Source: JBMNQI01 sp050944055
GTDB lineage: Bacteria; Bacillota; Clostridia; Oscillospirales; Oscillospiraceae
Direction: 5' to 3'
DNA: 47,605 bases
Assembly: GCA_050944055.1 (NCBI GenBank)
Contig: JBMNQI010000009.1
Location: 1 to 47,605 of the forward strand
Position numbers and translations under genes: made by a program. The notes under the pieces are model-generated. The model searched no databases. It was given only the letters and a program-made list of their open reading frames with translations, and had not been told where the DNA came from. Below are positions 33,611 to 42,418 of this stretch, piece by piece. How positions within the stretch are numbered: the first letter of the stretch is position 1; every line of letters starts with the position of its first letter.

Positions 33611-33685
33611 GGCCCGTTGGTCAAGAGGTTAAGACACCGCCCTTTCACGGCGGTAACACGAGTTCGAATCTCGTACGGGTCACCA
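33611..33685 (+). tRNA. tRNA-Glu (anticodon TTC)
   Basis: GGCCCGT acceptor, anticodon stem CCGCC/GGCGG with loop CTTTCAC, T-loop GTTCGAATC, encoded CCA; 75 nt. Confidence 0.95.
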
Positions 33686-33703
33686 AGATATATTTGTGGA
33701 GAT

Positions 33704-33780
33704 GGAGGCTTAGCTCAGCTGGTTAGAGCGCCTGCTTCACACGCAGGAGGTCGACGGTTCGAGTCCGCCAGTCTCCACCA
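33704..33780 (+). tRNA. tRNA-Val (anticodon CAC)
   Basis: GGAGGCT/AGTCTCC acceptor with one G-T pair, anticodon stem CCTGC/GCAGG with loop TTCACAC, encoded CCA; 77 nt. Confidence 0.94.
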
Positions 33781-33782
33781 AG

Positions 33783-33832
33783 AAAAAACGTCTGAAAACC
33801 GCTTAAAATCAAGGGTTTTGGGCGTTTTTTTT
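33783..33832 (+). terminator. Terminator of the tRNA operon
   Basis: Imperfect stem CGTCTGAAAACC / GGTTTTGGGCG with flanking A run and T8. Confidence 0.8.
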
Positions 33833-33981
33833 ACGTTATTATATCTCGATAAAAAGCTCGAAAGTTGCATTTGATTGCGTTTTTAACCGTTCCTTTGGTT
33901 AAAATTTGGTTAATATTATTTACTTGACAATCCATACCGTTAGCTATATACACATACCAAAATCTGACAGGAGGTGCGACG

Positions 33982-34596
33982 ATGGAACTTGACGTAGGCA
34001 CAATTATTTTAGACTTGCTTTTCACCGTGTTTGTATACACTTTGCCAGTAGCAAATTTCCGTTTAGTCAGACGCAGACCTCTTGAGAGCAAAAACCGCAA
34101 TAATAGGCAACTCGCTCGGCGGCTGGATGGCGCTAAAATTCGCAACGGCATATCCGGAGCGTGTTTCAAAGCTTGTACTAATCGCATCTGCCGGTCTTGC
34201 TGAAATTCGCCCGCAATTCATAGACAATCTAGCCCAAACCCGACAATAGATGAGACTGTGCAGGTCGATTCCGCCATTATCGGAGAAAACGATATTCCAA
34301 AAGAAGTGCTTGATTTTATGAATCTGATAGCAGCAAGCTACAACCCGATTGATTATCTGCCGGTATATGCAGACAACCAGTTGCGGCAGCTAAACATGCC
34401 TGTTCTCTTTATTGGCGGCGAAAACGATGTTATCATTGATACACAGCAATCTGCGCAAAGGCTTTCGCATCTTGTTTCGTCGGCTGAGATCCATATACTC
34501 AGAAATTGCGGTCATATGGCAGCCAATTCCATTGAATATATTATTCCGTTTCTGGTAAATGACGAAGTACACTGCAATAAGAGCCGGTTGTTCTGA
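33982..34596 (+). pseudogene. Chimeric relic: start of a small membrane protein joined to an alpha/beta hydrolase remnant
   Basis: A strong AGGAGG site and ATG (33982) begin a membrane-type N-terminus (MELDVGTIILDLLFTVFVYT) that loses sense after about 30 residues. From 34067, in another frame, an alpha/beta hydrolase core appears: IIGNSLGGWMALKFA (nucleophile elbow GNSLGG) and YPERVSKLVLIASAG, ending at a TAG near 34247. The hydrolase C-terminus continues at 34258-34596 with LFIGGENDVIIDTQQ (acid) and ILRNCGHMA (His). The cap and N-terminal third are missing. Deletions have fused two genes, and none of it should make an active enzyme. Confidence 0.7.
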
Positions 34597-34659
34597 CCGG
34601 CACTGCACCCGCCTTAAAAGGCAAATTAAATTGTATCAATCTCGTACTCAAATACCGGG

Positions 34660-34706
34660 AAAAACGCCCCAGACCCGTGTAAAATTGCGGGTTCAGGGCG
34701 TTTTTT
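34660..34706. terminator. Bidirectional terminator
   Basis: AAAACGCCC..GACCCG / CGGGTTC..GGGCGTTTTTT stem, between the relic and a minus-strand LysR gene. Confidence 0.8.
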
Positions 34707-34753
34707 CTGCGAATCTGCAAATAAATAAACCGGGCACTGAAGCGCTCTTGCGT

Positions 34754-35677
34754 TTAGCTATTCACTTGTTGTTCTTGCCTGAAGCGGCGGGCGAGCGCTT
34801 CAAAAAACGCGTCGGTGAAGATGTCGATATAGGGTGAATTGTTATATTTCATGTATGTGGCCGCGATGGAGAGAAATTGCTCCGGCGGCTGGTTTTCAAT
34901 GCAGGGGATCGTACAGACCGCGTCCGTGACCAGATCGTCGAGCATAGGCAGGCAGGCGATGCCAAGATTGGCCCCGATCATATTTAGCAGAGCCTGAAAG
35001 TCATTGACAAGCACGGGAGGCTGGGTTCTGTTTTTTACCTCGTCGGCATTTGGCGTCATCAGCAGGATCTGCTCCAGATCTCCATATGTAACTATGCGTT
35101 CGCCATAAGTGCGGGAGACATGGATACCTTCCTTACAGGCGGCAAAAGGATGTGATTGAGATACGATGAGTTTTCGAGGTATGTTGGCATAAAACCTCTT
35201 TGTTATCGAGTCGGCAGGCCTCTGTGTAAAAGGAGAGTTTAAATAAACCGCAAGGTCTATCTGACCGTTTTTCAGCTTTTCAAACAGTGTCAGCTCAGGT
35301 TCGTCCGATGTAAGAATAAGTGTAAAGCCGGGATGAGACTTCTGAACCTGGTGTACGACGCCAAAGATCGTGGGACCTGAACACAGCCTGGAGCAGCCGA
35401 TAACCAGCGTTTGCTTCAGCTGCCCATGCTTGATCTCCTTTTGCACCTGCTCAATGATTTGAAGGGCAATCTTTACCTTACTGTAAAAAAAGTATCCGGC
35501 CTCTGTCAACGATGTTTTCTTCGTACTGCGTATAAACAGTTTTGCCCCCAATTCCTTTTCCAGCGATTTGATATTATAGCTTATCGCAGTTTGCGCCACG
35601 AAAAACCGCTCTGCAACCTCGCTGAAGTTCAGTGTTTCTGCAAGAGCAATAAAATATTTTAATTGGGTAATCGTCAT
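34754..35677 (-). CDS. LysR-family transcriptional regulator
   Basis: About 307 aa. Winged HTH at the N-terminus (MTITQLKYFIALAETLNFSE, recognition helix AQTAISYNIKSLEKELG), then the effector-binding domain (about 90-295; QTLVIGCSRLCSGPTIFGVV onward). ATG 35677 is chosen because GGAG lies 8 nt upstream and the protein then begins at the normal MTITQLKYF. The frame is open to 35737 without support. No target gene lies immediately divergent: 590 bp of non-coding sequence separates it from the next, plus-strand LysR gene. Target unknown. Confidence 0.9.
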   Translation of the reverse strand: MTITQLKYFIALAETLNFSEVAERFFVAQTAISYNIKSLEKELGAKLFIRSTKKTSLTEAGYFFYSKVKIALQIIEQVQKEIKHGQLKQTLVIGCSRLCSGPTIFGVVHQVQKSHPGFTLILTSDEPELTLFEKLKNGQIDLAVYLNSPFTQRPADSITKRFYANIPRKLIVSQSHPFAACKEGIHVSRTYGERIVTYGDLEQILLMTPNADEVKNRTQPPVLVNDFQALLNMIGANLGIACLPMLDDLVTDAVCTIPCIENQPPEQFLSIAATYMKYNNSPYIDIFTDAFFEALARRFRQEQQVNS

Positions 35678-36192
35678 ATCTATTCTCCTGTTCGCGCATG
35701 TTCCGTGTAGGTTTTCCGGTGGGAAAGTGCCCGTCATACGAAAACTCTCTACTTATCAATTTCATAATTATTGGGGCGGCAAGCCTTTTCATTATGTATA
35801 ACAAGTTTTTGAACTAACGCGGACAATTACGATACTCCAAAAGGCTGACAAGCAGACTCTTCTGGTACATAGCTGCACTAGAGGGAACAGACACAAAATA
35901 CAGGGAAGGAGAGAAAGTTTTACGCCTGTGTATAAGGCAGGGGGTTCCATGCTATCAGTATTGTGTAATATTGTATAATAATTGATCTGCATGGCGCTAT
36001 GTCTTTTACATCAGAAAAGAAGGCTTTATTTAGCCGGTTTAGACAAAAACAATAGGATGGATGACCTACCGGTCTAAGCTTAAGCTTTTATTGTGAAGAA
36101 GCGCCGCTGCGCCGCCGGGTTTCTGCGGGTTCCTGTTTGAGAGTCCTGTGCAAGAAATGACAGGAAGACTGCCGGCGAAAGAGATCAATTAT
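35678..36192. other. Long intergenic stretch between divergent LysR genes
   Basis: About 515 bp with no supported ORF. One minus frame (35792-35992) lacks a ribosome site and a domain. Presumably it holds control sites of both regulators or the remains of a lost gene. Confidence 0.4.
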
Positions 36193-36221
36193 TTGACAAC
36201 AATTCTAATTAATGCTATCTT
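36193..36221 (+). promoter_or_regulatory. Promoter of the second LysR gene
   Basis: TTGACA, 17-nt spacer, TATCTT. Another TATAAT lies at 36231-36236. Confidence 0.6.
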
Positions 36222-36268
36222 TCAATTAGATATAATTTGATTTTTCCGCTGCTTGCGAGGTGACGGTT

Positions 36269-37189
36269 ATGCTGTATTCTGCTGCGATTCCCTGCTTTTT
36301 GGAAGTTGCCAGAGAACAAAATATCTCACGAGCAGCCAAAAACATGTTTATCAGCCCACAGGCGGTCAGCAAGCAGATCCAGCGCTTGGAGCAGGAAGTC
36401 GGGACGCTGCTGTTTTACAGAAATAGGAATCAGCTCACGTTAACACCTGCAGGTAGGCTGTATTATGCGCATTTTACCGAAACGATGAAAAACCTGGCGG
36501 AGGTACAGACTGCTGTTGCTGCGCTTCCCACAGGGGATGAGATTATACGGATCGGATGCGTCAAAGGCCTTAGTATTGAAGTGGAGATATCGGATCTCAT
36601 GTCTGCCTGTACCGCCCTGCCGCCGACGGTCCATGTTCTTTGGGGAAGGGATGAGCCGAATAAGCTTCTTTGGCGTCTTCAGGATAACGATTTTGACATC
36701 ATTATCTCTTACCATCGGGATGTGGAGTTTCCTGAAGTTGAAAGTATGCACTTCTTGACAAGCGAGTTTTGCTTGGTTGCGGGGAAAAGCATGCCGGAGT
36801 TTGAGTTGATGTGGGGCATGAAGAGCATTAACAGCGTCCCCTTTCTGACATGGAAACTGGATGGTTCGACAGAGACACACTCCCGAAAGGGCTTTCAGAA
36901 ACTATGCGAAACGTGTGGGTTTGCTCCCGAAAATGTTCTTATGCTGCCGGATATGGAATCCATGCATACGGCAATTGAGATGGGTTCAGGCGCTACGATA
37001 GCGAGCAGACACGACAGACTTTGCATGAGCAAGCTGGTTAATGTGTTTCCGCTGGGCGTGAATTGCGATCTCAGCATTGCATGGAGAAAGAACGAACCGC
37101 GTATTGATATCCGCATGTTGGTGGAGGATATGAAACGGATCTTGGAGGAAAAACAAAAACAGAATAGGATCATAAATTTCGGTTTTTAA
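36269..37189 (+). CDS. LysR-family transcriptional regulator, likely regulator of the downstream cluster
   Basis: About 306 aa. N-terminal HTH (FLEVAREQNISRAAKNMF, then SPQAVSKQIQRLEQEVG) and effector domain (about 90-295). ATG 36269 is preferred: GAGGTGA precedes it by 6 nt, and GTG 36260 overlaps that site. It has its own terminator (37231-37260). Being the nearest intact regulator to the beta-helix/flavoprotein genes and on the same strand, it is the best candidate to control them. An AraC-type regulator once lay between (relic at 37409-37540). The effector is unknown. Confidence 0.9.
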   Translation: MLYSAAIPCFLEVAREQNISRAAKNMFISPQAVSKQIQRLEQEVGTLLFYRNRNQLTLTPAGRLYYAHFTETMKNLAEVQTAVAALPTGDEIIRIGCVKGLSIEVEISDLMSACTALPPTVHVLWGRDEPNKLLWRLQDNDFDIIISYHRDVEFPEVESMHFLTSEFCLVAGKSMPEFELMWGMKSINSVPFLTWKLDGSTETHSRKGFQKLCETCGFAPENVLMLPDMESMHTAIEMGSGATIASRHDRLCMSKLVNVFPLGVNCDLSIAWRKNEPRIDIRMLVEDMKRILEEKQKQNRIINFGF

Positions 37190-37230
37190 GTCGTCATCAG
37201 CTTGAAATTGGCTTCAGCCCGCAAGTAAAT

Positions 37231-37260
37231 CCCATGCGCTCCGTGAAAGAAGCGCATGGG
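37231..37260 (+). terminator. Terminator of the LysR gene
   Basis: CCCATGCGCT / AGCGCATGGG stem, 10-nt loop, then ATTCATTTATTTT. Confidence 0.75.
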
Positions 37261-37408
37261 ATTCATTTATTTTATAGGCTCCCGCTGTGAGAGATAGTGA
37301 AAACACTGTTAATCACAAGGGGAGCATTGTCGTGTTGTGGCCTCGTATGCTGATTCTTAAAGAAGGTGATTGAGCTCTCTATTTTTTCCGCAATGAACCG
37401 GTGCAGCT

Positions 37409-37540
37409 CTAGTTTTTTTTAAATGCCCGGTGCATAGTGGAAATACTGCCGAAGCCGGCGCTTTCGGCGACATCTTCAAGGATCAGACAGCTCTCTGGCA
37501 GATGCTGCCTGAAAGACAGCAGTTAGAGATACCGTATTAT
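37409..37540 (-). pseudogene. AraC-family HTH remnant
   Basis: Minus-strand translation gives IIRYL, a stop, then LLSFRQHLPESCLILEDVAE and SAGFGSISTMHRAFKKN before a stop. This is the second half of an AraC/XylS DNA-binding domain (IA..xGF.S.S.xxR.FKK). An in-frame TAA and lack of any upstream part show it is dead. Confidence 0.65.
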
Positions 37541-37602
37541 CCCTTACCTGTAAGTGTCTTTAACGGGAGCCAGCATATATAAACCGTGAGCTAGATAAAA
37601 CA

Positions 37603-37639
37603 TCAACTATTTGATTGAAGAACAACTACCTGGTTGAAA
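37603..37639 (+). repeat. Tandem direct repeat, candidate operator of the beta-helix/flavoprotein cluster
   Basis: TCAACTATTTGATTGAA and ACAACTACCTGGTTGAA, spaced exactly 20 bp start to start (two helical turns). Each has CAA(C)..TTG dyad character. It lies about 45 bp ahead of a TATAAT (37684-37689) that lacks a good -35 (TTTTGT), as expected for an activator-dependent promoter. Confidence 0.55.
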
Positions 37640-37683
37640 GAGCGCAGACAGATAATGTGCTTTTGTTTTAACAGCACAAAAAA

Positions 37684-37689
37684 TATAAT
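37684..37689 (+). promoter_or_regulatory. Candidate -10 box of the beta-helix/flavoprotein operon
   Basis: TATAAT with TTTTGT 17 nt upstream. The weak -35 next to the direct repeats suggests activation by a bound regulator. Confidence 0.4.
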
Positions 37690-37776
37690 AAAAACAGAGC
37701 GATAATTAACAAAATGATAAAAACAGGCGCCCTACATCACGAGTGGGCGGCAATCAAGGAAGGGGAGCAATTGACG

Positions 37777-39528
37777 ATGAAATCGAAAACTGTCACAGGA
37801 AACTGGATCGTTGAGGAAACGACAGAACTGAATGAACTTGTGATTGAAGATGGCGGTTCCCTGGAGGCCCCCGAGGGTAAGGTGCTGGCCTTGTCTGTGG
37901 ACGGTATGGGCTATGAAGCGAAGCCTGGCTATTATTTCGGGGATGTTGTCATCACAGTCGCGGAGCCCTATCTGATGCAGCCGGCATGCATTTTCCGTGA
38001 ATCCGGCCGTGTATCCAGGTTCCGCTCGGCTGTGACTGTCATCGACGGGGAAATCGTTACCGAGCAGAGCATGACTGCCCTGGTCGTCGGCGGCGAGGTG
38101 ACCGGCACATATGCGCGCGGCTTCAGCATCCAGAGCATCGACCCCTCTTTCAACGGTATTATTCTTGACGGCAACACGGATTTTACGATCGAAAACGCAA
38201 AGATAGGCTTTGAAGGCAAGGGCGTCAATGACTTTGAAGGCGCGGGAGCGGGCGTTACGGCCATTGGCAACACGAAACTGCTTATCAAGGATTCGGAGAT
38301 CACGCTGTCCTCGCAGACCCGCTGCACTATCCATGCCGGAGGGAACAGCAATGTACGTGTGAAGGACTGCCGTATTACAAATGACAGTCCGGAGACGGGG
38401 ATGGAACCTGCATGGATGCTGGGACTTCGCGGCACGAACCGTGCGATCCAGCTCTGTGACAAGGCTTCAATCTCCTTCGAAAGCTGCGTCCTCAAGGGAA
38501 ACGGATGGGGCGTCCTGTCTGTGGACGGGCCCGAAAAGGTCCGCATGAGCCTGAAGGATTGCCTCATGGAGCTGTCGGGACCCAGAGCGCGCGGTTACGG
38601 CGCTTTTGTTTTCGGCGACTGCAAGGCGGAGTTTGACCATACGGTCTTGAACGTGAAGGGATACCCGATCCTCCAAAGCACCGAGAACGGGCTGACAGAG
38701 ATAAAAAACGGAAGTCGTGTGATTGGCGATCACTACGGCGCCGTCATCTTCAAGGACGAATCCGGCGAATTCATACTTAGCGGGAAATCCAGCATGAAGA
38801 TAGGGCGGGCCTGCTTTGTGGTCAAGGGCGCCAGGACAAGCATCGTTGTAGAGGATTCCGCGGTCGAGTCTAAACAGGGCGTGATCCTCCAACTGATGGA
38901 CAACGATGAACCGGGTGTTACAGGCGATCATTTTGAAGTTCCGGTCGGCGAAGTCGATACGCCGGTGGAGGACCGGGATCTGACGACCGCCAGGGTCGGT
39001 GAGGACGTATTCTTTACGGTCCGCCGCAGCGATCTGAAGGGAGATTTCCTGAACTCCTCGACGGAACTGCGCGCCAATTTGAGGACACCGGCCGGCAGCC
39101 ATTTCGATTTGAACGACGACGCGCTCAATGAGACGATGGAAGGCAAAGAGATGTTGGTCGACGAGGAATTCATCGCACGTGAAAATGCGGGACAGGGCGC
39201 TAAAAATCTGCTGGTCCGGCTGGAAATGGCCGGCGTGACCGGACGTATATCCGCTGCGATACAGAAATATCGTTACGGTCTGGAACGTATTGACGAGAAG
39301 ACCAAGTTTGAACTGAGCAATGTCACCCAGACGCCTGCGCCGCCGGTAAACAACGGCGTAATCGTGTATGTCGACCGGGATTCCAAGTGGATCGTGACCG
39401 GCAAGTGCTGGCTGACAGCGCTGGAGATCGAGGAAGGCGGTGTGGTCGTTGCCGAGAAGATGACGGTTAACGGTGAGGTGACTCCCATTGCAGCGGGCAG
39501 CTACAGGGGCCTTATAGTGATTGAATAA
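37777..39528 (+). CDS. Right-handed beta-helix protein A, no signal peptide
   Basis: About 583 aa, unknown function. The N-terminal module (about 1-65; VEETTELNELVIEDGGSLEA, then GYEAKPGYYFGDVVITV) is echoed at the C-terminus (WIVTGKCWLTALEIEEGG, then GSYRGLIVIE). Between them about 130-400 shows short repeats with rung character (NTKLLIKDSEITL, SNVRVKDCRIT, KVRMSLKDCLMEL), as in pectate-lyase-like beta-helices. No signal peptide or membrane segment is seen. Homologous along its length to the 42419-44296 product. ATG 37777 follows AAGGAAGGGGAG by 10 nt; the frame is open from 37714 but the extra residues do not match the paralog. First gene of the cluster. Confidence 0.75.
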   Translation: MKSKTVTGNWIVEETTELNELVIEDGGSLEAPEGKVLALSVDGMGYEAKPGYYFGDVVITVAEPYLMQPACIFRESGRVSRFRSAVTVIDGEIVTEQSMTALVVGGEVTGTYARGFSIQSIDPSFNGIILDGNTDFTIENAKIGFEGKGVNDFEGAGAGVTAIGNTKLLIKDSEITLSSQTRCTIHAGGNSNVRVKDCRITNDSPETGMEPAWMLGLRGTNRAIQLCDKASISFESCVLKGNGWGVLSVDGPEKVRMSLKDCLMELSGPRARGYGAFVFGDCKAEFDHTVLNVKGYPILQSTENGLTEIKNGSRVIGDHYGAVIFKDESGEFILSGKSSMKIGRACFVVKGARTSIVVEDSAVESKQGVILQLMDNDEPGVTGDHFEVPVGEVDTPVEDRDLTTARVGEDVFFTVRRSDLKGDFLNSSTELRANLRTPAGSHFDLNDDALNETMEGKEMLVDEEFIARENAGQGAKNLLVRLEMAGVTGRISAAIQKYRYGLERIDEKTKFELSNVTQTPAPPVNNGVIVYVDRDSKWIVTGKCWLTALEIEEGGVVVAEKMTVNGEVTPIAAGSYRGLIVIE

Positions 39529-39553
39529 AGAATGCAGAGGGGAAGGAGACATC

Positions 39554-41115
39554 ATGAAGAAGAACATAAGAATCATCGCACTGCTTCTTGTGCTGGTGAT
39601 GCTGGTGCTTACGGCCGCCTGCGGCGGTACGAAAACAACGGCATCCGATGAGGTGAATATTACCATCGGCATTTATTTAGATACGACTGTGATCACACCT
39701 TTTGATCCGAGCAAGCTTTATGCCGCCGGAGGGGACGGCATTATCCAGTTTCTCTATGATTCACTGTATTTTGTCAATGCGAAAAACGAGTATGAATCCC
39801 GGATCATTGAGTCTGAGGAGTGGACGGACGACACACATCTGACTGTCAAGCTCAAGGATGGATCTACTTCTCAAACGGGACACAGTTGACCGGGCATGAT
39901 TGGCTTTATACGCTGGATATTATGAAGCGCGCACCGGTCCAGACAACGGCTCTTAAGACCATCGTGGCTGAGGAGTGCTCCTGTTCAGAGGACGGTCTGA
40001 CGCTGAATATCGTGCTGTCAAGCCCCTACGCGCTTTATCAGGAGGGTATGAAATTTGCGATCTATAGCAAGGACTATATGGAATCCTGCGGCGGTGGTGA
40101 GAACATCGACTGGTATGATCCTGCGGCAGTCGTTGGTTCCGGGCCTTACAGCGTCGCTGAATATGAGCCCGACGGCTATATCGTCTTCGCAAAGCGCGAT
40201 GATTACTGGGGCAAGAATTACGGCTACGATGATCCCTACGATACGCTTAAGGTCGTGAAATACATGGACCAGACAACAATGTGTGTTGATATGGAAAACG
40301 GCGCGATTGACGCTGCTCTGGATCTGTCCGTTCAGGATTATGACCGGCTCGTTGGAATCACGGATGACAAGATCGAGATCGGCCGGCTCAGCGGCAACAA
40401 TGTGATTATGCTGTGCTTTGATTCCAACAACAATGAGACGCTGAAGGATCCCGCCGTGCGAGAGGCGATCTGCCACAGCATCGACAGCGCAGCACTTGCC
40501 AAGGCCATACGCGGGTCCTATGGTAAGGCTGCCAGCGCACTGCTTTCCGTCAATGAGCTGGGGTATTCAAAGGATTATGATTATTCTTACGACCCCGAAA
40601 GGGCCCGCCAGATCTTGGCGGATGCCGGGTATGCAGACGGAGATATCCATCTGAAAATCGTCCTCCCGATCGATGAGCTCATGTCGTCCACCGGCGAAGC
40701 CCTCCAGGGGTATCTGGCAGACATCGGAATCGATCTGGAACTCGACGTCGTAGAGATTGCGACGTTTATCCGATTGATGCGTACGCCAGGCGGGACCGAT
40801 CTGAAGATTGATAACAAGAACGGCGGAAATTTCCTGTGCGATCCTTCGACACACCTGGACAACTGGGCCGATCCCATGGATCCCGTGCAGTACAGAGATT
40901 ACTGTGAAAGGGTTATCTTTGAAGCGGTGCAAACTTATGATAGGGATGTTCGCGTTGAAAAATACGGTGAGCTGCAGGATCTCTGGTATGAGCATTTCGA
41001 CGCAGTGCCGCTTTTTGAGACGGATCAGAGCTTCGCTTATAACACTGATGTGTTTAAGGATTTCAACATTAACAGCACGCAGGACCTGCGTCTGCTCGAC
41101 GTCGTCGTCAAATAA
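39554..41115 (+). pseudogene. Family 5 extracellular solute-binding lipoprotein, single-base frameshift
   Basis: Predicted substrate-binding lipoprotein of the oligopeptide/nickel (SBP_bac_5) class, 520 aa if repaired. The N-terminus (MKKNIRIIALLLVLVMLVLTAACGG, here as LLLVLVMLVLTAAC) is a lipoprotein signal with Cys at 23. The first frame ends at 39889. The rest (IYFSNGTQLTGHDWLYTLD onward) is one frame over, and the join falls at 39860-39862 (GATGG then ATC), consistent with one lost base. Downstream sequence to 41115 is fully open with normal family features (SGPYSVAEYEPDGYIVFAKR). No permease or ATPase genes adjoin it. Either a recent mutation or a sequencing error. Confidence 0.8.
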
Positions 41116-41135
41116 CAGTTTCATCTTTCTTATCC

Positions 41136-41170
41136 TTTCCCTCAGGCGCCCCTCGGTCGCCTGAGGGAAA
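41136..41170 (+). terminator. Intercistronic hairpin between SBP and MFS genes
   Basis: 13-bp perfect arms (TTTCCCTCAGGCG and complement) with a 9-nt loop and no T run. It could attenuate or protect the message rather than fully terminate. Confidence 0.5.
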
Positions 41171-41197
41171 GTAAAACTGACCGTTTCGGGAGCGCTT

Positions 41198-42394
41198 ATG
41201 AAAAACGAGACCAAACTGTTCAACAAGTATTTTGTCCTTACGCTGCTGATTGGGCTGTGCATCAATATCGGCCAAAGCGTAACGAATAATTCCGTGTCCG
41301 TCTATATCGACAGCCTGAGTTTTTCCACCGGGTTTACGGGACTGATAGGTGTGCCGTATGCCGCCTGCGCGATCGCAGCCCGCATCATCAGCGGTTATTA
41401 TGCAGATCACCGCGGCCGCCGCTTTGTGATGATTATCGGCTGCCTGCTGTTCGCGGCTTCCTCTCTGTTTTTCGGCTATGTGAGAAGCGCAGCGGCTTTG
41501 CTGATCTTCCGTTCCCTGCAGGGAGCCGGCTACGCCTTTTCCTTCACCGGCGCGACGGCGGCCAACGTGGACGTGACGCCGGCGGGGAAAGAGAAAGAGG
41601 GCATAGGGATATTCTGGATCCCGCTGGCCATTGCCATCGCGATTTCCGGCGAGCTTGTGCTGCGGCTTTCCGCGGACGGGACTTATACAAAAGTGTTCCT
41701 CACTGCAGGTGTCGTCCTGGCGATGGGCATCGTGTTTTCCGTGCTCTGCGGCTATGAGAAAAAACCGGCCGGGGAAATGCGCAGCGAGGAGCAAACAGCC
41801 TATATGGGCCTGGCAAAGTTTGTAGAGCCGCGGGCACTGAAGGCGGCCTCCATCATGCTCTGCTTTGCGATAGGCGTCTCTTCCGTCACAGCATTCATCA
41901 TGCTCTTTGCACAGAGCCGGCAGTATCAGAACACTGGCTTGTTTTTCACTATGGGCGCTGTGTTTATGTTCATCGGAAATCTGGCGAGCGCCGGCTTACA
42001 TAAAAAGCTTGGGGCCGTAACGACGCTCTGCACAGCCTTTGCTGCTTTTGGCGTGATGATAACGGCCACGGCGTTTTCGGAAAACGAGATCGTTTTCCTG
42101 ATCACCGGCGCAGTCAGTGGCTATATTCAGGGGATCGCCTCTCCGGTCCTTTGTTCCCTTGTCATGGAGCAGCTGCCTGCAGACCGCCGCGGTGCAGGCA
42201 GCAGCACACTGTATATGATGCTGGACATCGGCGTGGGGATCGGATCTTTCCTCTGGGGCATTGTCATCAAGGGAACCGGCGGCTATGCAGCGGTGTACTG
42301 CGGCGCGGGTTTCTTCTCCCTGTTGGCGATCATCCTGACCATAATGTTTTATGCAGGCCGAAGAAAGCAGGCAGCAACAGCGGAATACTATTAA
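41198..42394 (+). CDS. Major facilitator superfamily transporter
   Basis: Inner-membrane secondary transporter, 398 aa, 12 predicted helices in two halves split near residue 190 (CGYEKKPAGEMRSEEQ loop). Motif A appears as GYYADHRGRR after helix 2, and LLIFRSLQGAGYAFSF lies in helix 4. Substrate direction is unknown. Placed between two beta-helix genes and ahead of two flavoproteins, it probably imports the compound they handle or exports its product. GGGAG lies 5 nt before ATG 41198. Confidence 0.92.
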   Translation: MKNETKLFNKYFVLTLLIGLCINIGQSVTNNSVSVYIDSLSFSTGFTGLIGVPYAACAIAARIISGYYADHRGRRFVMIIGCLLFAASSLFFGYVRSAAALLIFRSLQGAGYAFSFTGATAANVDVTPAGKEKEGIGIFWIPLAIAIAISGELVLRLSADGTYTKVFLTAGVVLAMGIVFSVLCGYEKKPAGEMRSEEQTAYMGLAKFVEPRALKAASIMLCFAIGVSSVTAFIMLFAQSRQYQNTGLFFTMGAVFMFIGNLASAGLHKKLGAVTTLCTAFAAFGVMITATAFSENEIVFLITGAVSGYIQGIASPVLCSLVMEQLPADRRGAGSSTLYMMLDIGVGIGSFLWGIVIKGTGGYAAVYCGAGFFSLLAIILTIMFYAGRRKQAATAEYY

Positions 42395-42418
42395 TCGAAC
42401 GGAAGAAGGGTGTAATAA

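Noticed and set aside
35792..35992. Minus-strand open frame between the LysR genes
   Set aside because: No ribosome site or domain; low-quality peptide, likely chance.
37603..37639. CRISPR-like repeats
   Set aside because: Only two imperfect 17-bp copies with a 3-bp gap and no spacers; an operator is more plausible. No CRISPR array was seen anywhere in the window.
39554..39889. Programmed frameshift in the solute-binding protein
   Set aside because: The junction has no slippery heptamer or obvious downstream structure; a simple one-base loss explains it better.
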